A DNA stretch of 35,707 nt. It comes from an uncultured Clostridia bacterium. GTDB lineage: Bacteria; Bacillota; Clostridia; Oscillospirales; Oscillospiraceae. The notes below the pieces were generated by a model. The model was not told where the DNA came from, did no database searches, and was given only the letters and a program-made list of their open reading frames with translations. Location: assembly GCA_946412355.1 (NCBI GenBank), contig CAMKGX010000014.1, positions 1-35,707 on the forward strand. The letters are read 5' to 3'. The position numbers and the translations under genes are program-made. Shown here one piece after another: positions 31,192-35,707 of this stretch (its first letter is position 1; each line of letters starts with the position of its first letter).

Positions 31192-31514
31192 TACCGTCTC
31201 CCTTGCTGCTGCTGCAGCTTGAAAAGCTGGCGCTTCAAGTCGCTGACCTCGTTCTTGGCGGCGTTGGCCTCGTCCAGATAGGCTTTCAGCTGGCGGCGCA
31301 GGTTCTCGGTGCCGTCCTGGTTTTTCAGCAGCTCGTCGGCCATGTTCACCGCCGCCAGCACCGCCGCGTCGTAGCGGCTCACGTGGGCGGAGGCCATCAG
31401 CTCCGTCATCTTGTCGTTCACCATCGCCCCCACCTTTTCCATATAGCTGGGGGTCTCGTCGGCGACCAGCGTGTAGCTCTCGCCGCAAATCGTCATCGTT
31501 ACGCGATTGGCCAT
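31191..31514 (-). CDS. zapA: Cell division protein ZapA
   Basis: ZapA bundles FtsZ filaments at mid-cell. The 107-residue protein has the globular head with VTMTICGESYTLVADETPSY and the helix KVGAMVNDKMTELMASAHVS, then AAVLAAVNMADELLKNQ, and a C-terminal coiled coil (about residues 70-105, LRRQLKAYLDEANAAKNEV). An AGGAGGG site precedes the ATG at 31514. An extended -10 promoter lies at 31565-31573. It is cotranscribed with the U32 gene, a common Firmicutes pairing. Confidence 0.94.
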   Translation of the reverse strand: MANRVTMTICGESYTLVADETPSYMEKVGAMVNDKMTELMASAHVSRYDAAVLAAVNMADELLKNQDGTENLRRQLKAYLDEANAAKNEVSDLKRQLFKLQQQQGRR

Positions 31515-31564
31515 GGTGTTGCCCTCCTGTTCCGTCTGATGGGTTTACAAAGTAATACAGTATA

Positions 31565-31573
31565 ATTATAGCA
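31565..31573 (-). promoter_or_regulatory. Extended -10 promoter of zapA
   Basis: On the minus strand TGCTATAAT (31573-31565) is a perfect extended -10, 51 bases from the zapA start. The -35 at 31588-31593 is poor. Confidence 0.55.
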
Positions 31574-31630
31574 CATTTTCGCCGGGAGGAAAGAATTATT
31601 TGTGAATTTGTAAAAAAGCCCCGGGGCCAC

Positions 31631-31659
31631 TTTACGAAAAGGCGGATTTCGTGTAGAAT
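31631..31659 (+). promoter_or_regulatory. Promoter of the DnaD-like/helicase loader genes
   Basis: TTTACG (31631-31636), 17 bases, TAGAAT (31654-31659), 33 bases before the GTG start at 31692. It is divergent from the zapA promoter. Confidence 0.65.
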
Positions 31660-31691
31660 GGGAAAAACGATTATCGTGGGAGGTGAGGGCC

Positions 31692-32597
31692 GTGGCGGGA
31701 TATATCCTGGGCGGAGAGGAGAAGAACATCGTGCTGCGCTGCGCCGAGGTGGACGCCGTCATCGGCGGCAAAAACGGCGACGCGGCCCTGCTGTACCTGG
31801 CCTTGCAGCGGTCCTCCGGCGGCCAGGACGCCGCCGCCCTGGCGGCCTCCCTGGGCATGACGGAGCTGCGGCTGCGCGCGGCGGAGTCGGCATTGCGGGA
31901 GATGGGCCTGCTGGGCGGGGGCAAGCCCCTGGCCCCGGCCCGGGAGCGCACCGAGTTCACGCCCCAGGAGATGGCGGAACTGCTGGGCCAGGAGGACTAC
32001 GCCATGCTCCGCTCCCAGGTGGAGCAGACGTTGGGCCGCCGCCTGGCCGCCGCCGACGACCAGATTCTGGCCGGGCTCTACCATGACCTGGGCTTCCCGG
32101 CGGACGTGCTGTACCAGCTGGTGGTACACTGCACCGACCGCACCCGCCGCCGCTACGGCGAGGGCCGCCGCCCCACGTTGCGGCAGATCGAGAAAGAGGG
32201 CTACTACTGGGCCCAAAGGGGCCTTTTCGACCAGGAGGCCGTGGCGGCCTACCTGCGGGACTACGACCGCAAGGTGGCGGGCACCGGCGCCTATATGCGG
32301 GTCCTCCAGCTGGGCGACCGCCCGGCGGTGGACAGCGAATTGAAGTACATTTTGGACTGGATGGACAAGGGCTTCCCGCCGGACACGGTGGCCCTGGCCT
32401 ATGAGATCACCATCATGCGCAAGCAGAAGATGGACTGGCGATACATAAACGGCATCCTCCGCCGCTGGCACGAAAGCGGCTGGCACACCACCGCCCAGGT
32501 GGAGGCGGGGGAGCAGCGCCGGGAAACCGCCGCCGCCCCCCGGCAGGGCAAAACCAGAGACAAGAGCTGGATGAAGAAATATGTGGGGAGGGAATGA
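31692..32597 (+). CDS. DnaD-domain replication protein
   Basis: DnaD/DnaB-family proteins remodel origin or fork DNA and help load the replicative helicase in Firmicutes. The 301-residue protein has an N-terminal winged-helix-like region (about 20-80, AAALAASLGMTELRLRAAES). The DnaD-type helical domains follow: FTPQEMAELLGQEDYAMLRS near 95, YHDLGFPADVLYQLVVHC near 135, LKYILDWMDKGFPPDTVALAYEI near 220, and the typical YINGILRRWHESGWHT near 255 (compare YxxxILxxW). The tail is basic with DKSWMKKYVGRE. The start GTG at 31692 follows a GGGAGG site. The next gene starts 3 bases after the stop; the two form an operon. Confidence 0.88.
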   Translation: MAGYILGGEEKNIVLRCAEVDAVIGGKNGDAALLYLALQRSSGGQDAAALAASLGMTELRLRAAESALREMGLLGGGKPLAPARERTEFTPQEMAELLGQEDYAMLRSQVEQTLGRRLAAADDQILAGLYHDLGFPADVLYQLVVHCTDRTRRRYGEGRRPTLRQIEKEGYYWAQRGLFDQEAVAAYLRDYDRKVAGTGAYMRVLQLGDRPAVDSELKYILDWMDKGFPPDTVALAYEITIMRKQKMDWRYINGILRRWHESGWHTTAQVEAGEQRRETAAAPRQGKTRDKSWMKKYVGRE

Positions 32598-32600
32598 CCC

Positions 32601-33581
32601 ATGGCAGTAGACGGAAAGGTATTGCGCATTGCCACGGAGCGCTTCGAGCGGGATAAGGCCGCCCGGGCCGCCAAGGCGGAGCGCCGCCGCCAGCAGATTT
32701 ATCGTGACGTGCCCCGCATCCGGGAGATTGAGGGGGAGCTGCGGGCCACCATGTCCCAGATTATCTCCGGGGCCCTGCAGCGGGGCACCGACCCCCTGCC
32801 CGCCATCCGGGTGATTCGGGACAAGAATCTGGCCCTCCAGCAGGAGCGCCAGACCCTGTTGCGGCGCTACGGCTACGCTCCCGACGCGCTGGACGACGCC
32901 CCCGCCTGCCCCCTGTGCGGCGACAGCGGCTACGTCCGGGGCAGCATGTGCCGGTGCCTGAAAAAATACTACCACGACGCCCAGATCGCCCAGCTGTCCC
33001 AGCTGCTGGACCTGGGCCACCAGAGCTTTGACACGTTTTCCTTCGACTGGTACAGCCCCCTGCCCGACCCGGAGCTGGGCATCTCCCCCCGGCGGCAGAT
33101 GGAGGACAACTACGACCTGTGCCGGGACTTTGCCAACCAGTTCTCCCGCCGCAGCGGCAGCCTGCTGCTCACCGGCGAGCCGGGCCTGGGCAAGACCTTC
33201 CTCTCCGCCTGCATCGCCCGGGTGGTCAGCGAGGGGGGCCACAGCGTGGTGTACGACACAGCGGGCCACGTGTTCTCCGTGATGGAGTCGGTGAAGTTCG
33301 GCAGGGAGGAGGAGGACGAGGCCCGGCGGTACGAGGAGTGCGATTTGCTGATTCTGGACGATTTGGGCACGGAGCTGACCACCGCCTTCGTCCAGAGCGC
33401 CCTGTACCAGCTGGTGAACGGCCGCCTCATGGCGGGCAAGAGCACCGTCATCTCCACCAATCTGACCCTGGAGGAGCTGGGGGCCAAATACGGCCGTCAG
33501 GTCCAGTCCCGGCTGGAGGGGGAGTACCGTGTGCTGCCCTTCTTCGGGGAGGACATCCGGCTCCAAAAGGCGGCGCGATAA
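32601..33581 (+). CDS. DnaC/DnaI-like helicase loader ATPase
   Basis: A AAA+ ATPase that loads the replicative helicase. The 326-residue protein has an N-terminal helical region (1-100), a zinc-ribbon-like CPLCGDSGY...MCRC (about residues 109-122), and then the AAA+ module: Walker A LLTGEPGLGKTFL near residue 190, Walker B LLILDDLGTE near 252, sensor 1 VISTNLTLEEL near 285 and an arginine-rich VQSRLEGEYRV near 303. This is the DnaI arrangement. Pairing with a DnaD-domain protein supports replication restart or initiation rather than a phage origin. No terminator is evident before the small-RNA locus at 33617. Confidence 0.92.
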   Translation: MAVDGKVLRIATERFERDKAARAAKAERRRQQIYRDVPRIREIEGELRATMSQIISGALQRGTDPLPAIRVIRDKNLALQQERQTLLRRYGYAPDALDDAPACPLCGDSGYVRGSMCRCLKKYYHDAQIAQLSQLLDLGHQSFDTFSFDWYSPLPDPELGISPRRQMEDNYDLCRDFANQFSRRSGSLLLTGEPGLGKTFLSACIARVVSEGGHSVVYDTAGHVFSVMESVKFGREEEDEARRYEECDLLILDDLGTELTTAFVQSALYQLVNGRLMAGKSTVISTNLTLEELGAKYGRQVQSRLEGEYRVLPFFGEDIRLQKAAR

Positions 33582-33610
33582 GTGGCCGCCGGGGCCCGGA
33601 ACGCAAAAAA

Positions 33611-33638
33611 CCACACTTGACAATACTGCCAGGTGTGG
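33611..33638. promoter_or_regulatory. Imperfect 28-bp dyad over the plus-strand small RNA promoter
   Basis: CCACACTTGACAATACTGCC followed by AGGTGTGG is symmetrical at 22 of 28 positions, and all six mismatches are transitions. It overlaps the TTGACA box and spacer, so it could be an operator. Alternatively it is a hairpin at the 3' end of the loader mRNA; there is no T tract. Confidence 0.45.
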
Positions 33639-33644
33639 TAAGAT
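33617..33644 (+). promoter_or_regulatory. Promoter of the plus-strand small RNA
   Basis: TTGACA (33617-33622), 16 bases, TAAGAT (33639-33644). The RNA should start about 33651, at GAAAGGGAT. Confidence 0.7.
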
Positions 33645-33650
33645 AATGGT

Positions 33651-33750
33651 GAAAGGGATACCGCGACAAGCGGTTGGCCCTAACGCGAGAGATTTACAAA
33701 GCTAAGCCTTGAAAACCGTCACCGTGCAGGGTGGCGGTTTTCGCGTTTCT
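33651..33750 (+). ncRNA. Candidate antisense RNA (antitoxin-like)
   Basis: From about 33651 the transcript reads GAAAGGGAUACCGCG... It forms a hairpin ACCGC-GACAA-GCGGU (33660-33674), enclosed by AGGG/CCCU, then a less structured region, and ends with the AAAACCGTCACC...GGTGGCGGTTTT stem-loop (33712-33741) and a T-rich tail. No ribosome binding site or credible ORF. It is complementary to the 3' end of the minus-strand transcript with the 26-codon ORF, and shares 5' sequence with it. I did not recognise an RNA family. Confidence 0.6.
33712..33741. terminator. Shared, potentially bidirectional terminator
   Basis: AAAACCGTCACC-GTGCA(G)-GGTGGCGGTTTT forms a stem of about 12 pairs. On the plus strand it is followed by CGCGTTTCTT; on the minus strand by CAAGG after TTTT. 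It overlaps the last codons of the small minus-strand ORF. Confidence 0.72.
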
Positions 33751-33799
33751 TAATCACAATCGTCACCGTATAGGTACCGATATGTAACGTAATACGCAC
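33719..33799 (-). CDS. 26-codon small ORF, toxin-like peptide candidate
   Basis: GTG at 33799 to TGA at 33719 encodes a 26-residue peptide: MRITLHIGTYTVTIVIK, then KRENRHPAR. The N-terminal 17 residues alternate hydrophobic and polar like a beta-strand and the tail is strongly basic. A GGGGGTGAG site stands 8 bases upstream; an in-frame GTG three codons earlier (33808) is an alternative start. The ribosome binding site is in a hairpin ACCTCC-GAAA-GGGGGT (33822-33807). The promoter TTGACT-N17-TACAAT is at 33868-33896. The ORF is too short for standard callers. Its role is inferred from architecture only. Confidence 0.6.
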   Translation of the reverse strand: MRITLHIGTYTVTIVIKKRENRHPAR

Positions 33800-33867
33800 G
33801 GGCCTCACCCCCTTTCGGAGGTTGTGGCCAACCGCCTGCCGTCAGCGCAGCATCCCTTTCGCGGATT

Positions 33868-33896
33868 ATTGTAGCAAAGAGCCCGATAAAAGTCAA
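33868..33896 (-). promoter_or_regulatory. Promoter of the minus-strand small transcript
   Basis: On the minus strand TTGACT (33896-33891), exactly 17 bases, TACAAT (33873-33868). The RNA should start near 33861 with GAAAGGGAU, the same first bases as the plus-strand RNA. Confidence 0.8.
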
Positions 33897-33904
33897 TTAT
33901 TGGC

Positions 33905-33930
33905 AAAAAAAGACGCCCTCACGGGCGTCT
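33905..33930 (-). terminator. Intrinsic terminator after azlD
   Basis: On the minus strand AGACGCCC-GTGA-GGGCGTCT (33930-33911) is followed by six U (33910-33905), 30 bases beyond the azlD stop. Confidence 0.9.
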
Positions 33931-33959
33931 TTTCCATATTATAAATGAGGTATGCGCGC

Positions 33960-34271
33960 TCAAAACACCGCGTTCACCAGCACCAGGTACACCGCCGTGC
34001 CCGCCAGGATGCTCCACAGGCTGCTGCGGCGCCACAGCTGCACCGCCGCCACGGTGAGGCAGGCGATGAGCTCCGGCAGGCCGTAGGGGGCCGCCGTCAG
34101 CGACACGTCTTTCAGGCAGTACACCACCAGCATGCCGATGATGGCCGGGGGCAGCACCCGGCCCAGGTAGGCGACGTAGGGGGGCGTCCGCTTGCGGAAC
34201 ACCACAAAGGGCAAAAACCGCAGCAGCGCCGACACCGCCGCCATCACGCCCACGATAATGGCCGATTTCAT
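33960..34271 (-). CDS. azlD: Branched-chain amino acid export subunit AzlD
   Basis: AzlD is the small partner of AzlC in a branched-chain amino acid exporter. The 103-residue protein starts MKSAIIVGVMAAVSALLRFLP and has four hydrophobic segments, with the family markers FRKRTPPYVAYLGRVLPPAI near residue 27 and LVVYCLKDVSL near 48. The ATG at 34271 overlaps the azlC stop by 4 bases (ATGA) with GAGGAGG upstream, so the two are translationally coupled. A terminator follows at 33905-33930. Confidence 0.92.
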   Translation of the reverse strand: MKSAIIVGVMAAVSALLRFLPFVVFRKRTPPYVAYLGRVLPPAIIGMLVVYCLKDVSLTAAPYGLPELIACLTVAAVQLWRRSSLWSILAGTAVYLVLVNAVF

Positions 34272-34951
34272 GCCGTCGCCTCCTCTCGGCCCCGCAGCAG
34301 GGTCAGCACCAGGGTGATGAGCGCCATGGCGGGGATGAGGAAGCTCTCCGGCCCGAAGAGGACCAGGCACAGCAGGGTACAGCCCGCCCCGGTGAGGGCG
34401 GGGAGGTGGTCGCGGCTGGTGCGCCACTGCTCCGTAAACGCCGCCACGAACAGCGCCGTCATGGAGAACTCCACCCCCGCCGTGGAGGGCAGCACCGCCC
34501 CCAGCAGGTTGCCCAGCACGCCGCCGATGATCCAGTAGCACTGGTTAAAGAGGGACACGAAAAAGCGGTAACCGGTGGGGTCGGCGCCGTCGGGCACCTT
34601 GCCGTCGCACAGCAGGGAATAGGTCTCGTCCGTCAGGGCGAAGATCATGTAGGGCTTGGCCCGGCCCGCGCCCTTGTACACGCCGATCATAGAGATGCTG
34701 TAAAAAAGGTGCCTGGCGTTGACCATAAAGGAGGTGAGGGCGGTGGTGATGATGGAGGCGCCGGAGGCCAGAAGCCCCACCCCCACATATTGCATGGAGC
34801 CGCCGTAAATGAGGGCGCTCATGGCCGCCGCCCAGCCCACGCCGTACCCCGCGCCCCGCAGCAAAATGCCGAAGCCGATGCCCAGCACGATGTACCCCGC
34901 CAGCACCGGCACGGAGGTGATAAACGCGGCGCGAATGGTCTGTTTCGTCAT
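34268..34951 (-). CDS. azlC: Branched-chain amino acid permease AzlC
   Basis: AzlC is the larger subunit of the AzlCD branched-chain amino acid transporter; exporters of this kind also confer azaleucine resistance. The 227-residue protein has about seven membrane segments. Family markers are SVPVLAGYIVLGIGFGIL near residue 13, MSALIYGGSMQYVGVGLLA near 43, LTSFMVNARHLFYSISM near 70, KPYMIFALTDETYSLL near 95, and ALFVAAFTEQW near 165. The start at 34951 is chosen because the family begins there and the extra 52 upstream codons do not resemble a transporter. A promoter TTGCGC-N17-TACTAT is at 35016-35044. Confidence 0.93.
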   Translation of the reverse strand: MTKQTIRAAFITSVPVLAGYIVLGIGFGILLRGAGYGVGWAAAMSALIYGGSMQYVGVGLLASGASIITTALTSFMVNARHLFYSISMIGVYKGAGRAKPYMIFALTDETYSLLCDGKVPDGADPTGYRFFVSLFNQCYWIIGGVLGNLLGAVLPSTAGVEFSMTALFVAAFTEQWRTSRDHLPALTGAGCTLLCLVLFGPESFLIPAMALITLVLTLLRGREEATA

Positions 34952-35015
34952 AAAAAAAGCCTCAAAGGTGCCCCAATTTGCCCGGAAATCCCCCGGACAG
35001 GCACCGCCAACGGCC

Positions 35016-35044
35016 ATAGTACCACAGGATGGGCCAAAGCGCAA
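35016..35044 (-). promoter_or_regulatory. Promoter of azlCD
   Basis: On the minus strand TTGCGC (35044-35039), 17 bases, TACTAT (35021-35016), 65 bases upstream of the azlC start. Confidence 0.65.
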
Positions 35045-35101
35045 TGACGAAAAAGGGGAAACGGGAGACGCTGAAAAGGGAAACAGCGGCAGATTTCCCC
35101 C

Positions 35102-35129
35102 TTGCAATTCCCAAAAACTTGTGTATAAT
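35102..35129 (+). promoter_or_regulatory. Promoter of tRNA-Ala
   Basis: TTGCAA (35102-35107), 16 bases, TATAAT (35124-35129), 40 bases before the tRNA 5' end. Confidence 0.75.
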
Positions 35130-35169
35130 AGAATGGTCGAGGCGGTAAACGCCTTGGCAAAACGAATAT

Positions 35170-35245
35170 GGGCTTGTAGCTCAGCTGGGAGAGCGTTCGG
35201 TTCGCATCCGAGAGGTCGAGGGTTCGAATCCCTTCAGGTCCACCA
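35170..35245 (+). tRNA. tRNA-Ala, anticodon CGC
   Basis: A complete 76-base cloverleaf. The acceptor stem GGGCTTG/CAGGTCC contains the G3-U70 wobble pair that identifies alanine tRNAs. D arm GCTCAGCTGGGAGAGC; anticodon stem-loop TTCGG-TTCGCAT-CCGAG with anticodon CGC (reads GCG); T arm GAGGG-TTCGAAT-CCCTT; discriminator A and encoded CCA end. A promoter is upstream and a hairpin terminator downstream. Confidence 0.95.
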
Positions 35246-35250
35246 AAATA

Positions 35251-35284
35251 CAAAGGCCACCCAACAGGGTGGCCTTTGTGTTTT
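35251..35284 (+). terminator. Intrinsic terminator after tRNA-Ala
   Basis: CAAAGGCCACCC-AACA-GGGTGGCCTTTG (35251-35278) followed by TGTTTT, 5 bases beyond the CCA end. Confidence 0.9.
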
Positions 35285-35600
35285 GCCCGTGGCCTGCGGC
35301 GCGGTGTGAAATGAAGGGCGTGGGAGCAGCCATCGACCAACCCGACCTGTATCAAATGTGGCGCGGTGGGTTGGACGGCAAAGGGCAACGGTAAACTGTG
35401 TGTAGGGGCGGGGCTCTGCTCCGCCCGAGGCCGGGCGATTGACGATTAAAGGGCGGAGCAGAGCCCCGCCCCTACGGACAACATCCTGCCCCTTGCCAAA
35501 CCAACGATACCCTTTATCATCATTGCCAACCCGCAAGCGGGCGCGACCTGAAGCGCCCCTACGGAAGGATGGATGCCTTTCGCAATGGACGCGCCCGTTT
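35285..35600. repeat. Palindromic repeat pair and flanking units
   Basis: No gene. 35402-35426 and 35451-35475 are perfect 25-base inverted arms (TAGGGGCGGGGCTCTGC type), the same structure as at 4103-4177. A unit with a core GGGCGCGACCTGAAGCGCCCC is at about 35539-35559. The stretch 35285-35400 has no recognisable feature. Confidence 0.82.
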
Positions 35601-35672
35601 ATATTCCTGCGCACCATTAGCCCACCTTATCCTTGCCATGCAAAAATATCTATTTCATTTATCAAACCACTG

Positions 35673-35681
35673 TGGTATAAT
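35673..35681 (+). promoter_or_regulatory. Extended -10 element at the window edge
   Basis: TGG followed by TATAAT (35676-35681), with a weak TTTCAT at 35653-35658 (17-base spacing), lies in an AT-rich stretch. It probably serves a plus-strand gene beyond the window. Confidence 0.45.
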
Positions 35682-35707
35682 GCACCGTTGGTGAAAAAAC
35701 CTTTGAA

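Noticed and set aside
33651-33870. 6S RNA or another known housekeeping RNA
   Set aside because: The inverted similarity of the two halves first suggested a long 6S-like hairpin, but two facing consensus promoters, a central terminator and an ORF with a ribosome binding site fit two separate transcripts better.

Overview
The window comes from a high-GC, endospore-forming member of the Clostridia, most like the Oscillospiraceae/Ruminococcaceae. Three things point there. A germination protease (Gpr) gene is present. The Firmicutes-style housekeeping set includes ParAB with parS, a DnaD/DnaI-like pair, a T-box upstream of glycyl-tRNA synthetase, AzlCD and ZapA. The intergenic regions are packed with short palindromic repeats. 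Nearly all of it is core chromosome; there is no prophage, insertion sequence with transposase, or CRISPR array.

Layout. 1-2884 (+): 3' end of gyrA, a small membrane protein, trmO, then rnhA. 3136-7716 (-): nadE, a T-box-controlled glycyl-tRNA synthetase, a lipoprotein and rpsT. 7919-8782 (+): the spore protease gpr. 8988-13036 (-): a YhhN-family membrane enzyme, a MATE exporter with pduL, and an AlaX-type editing protein. 13675-18553 (-): a YbjQ-like protein, aspS, hisS, mgsA and minD. 19110-23312 (-): rsmG, mscL, serS, parB and parA, with two parS sites just upstream of parA. 23679-29126 (-): mrdA, mreD and mreC, then a repeat cluster, then maf and dut. 29128-31514 (-): a U32 peptidase and zapA. 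31692-33581 (+): a DnaD-domain protein and a DnaC/DnaI-like helicase loader. 33617-33896: a compact pair of convergent small transcripts, one carrying a 26-codon ORF. 33960-34951 (-): azlD and azlC. 35170-35245 (+): tRNA-Ala(CGC).

The genes serve translation (four aminoacyl-tRNA synthetases, tRNA and rRNA modification, S20, tRNA-Ala), chromosome replication and segregation (gyrA, parABS, the DnaD/loader pair), cell shape and division (mreCD, mrdA, minD, zapA), and nucleotide or cofactor housekeeping (dut, maf, nadE, rnhA).

The most unusual content lies between genes. The 33.6-33.9 kb locus has the architecture of a type I toxin-antitoxin system: two consensus promoters facing each other, transcripts that begin with the same 5' sequence, a tiny ORF whose ribosome binding site is in a hairpin, and a shared terminator. 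A second short RNA candidate, with a consensus promoter and terminator, lies antisense between mreD and mrdA. The intergenic DNA also holds several repeat families: modular palindromic units, a 137-bp MITE-like element (one copy lies between the glycyl T-box and its gene), a 170-bp terminator-bearing repeat, and a 56-bp micro-element found inserted inside two different host repeats. All assignments come from reading the sequence and family knowledge; no database search was run.
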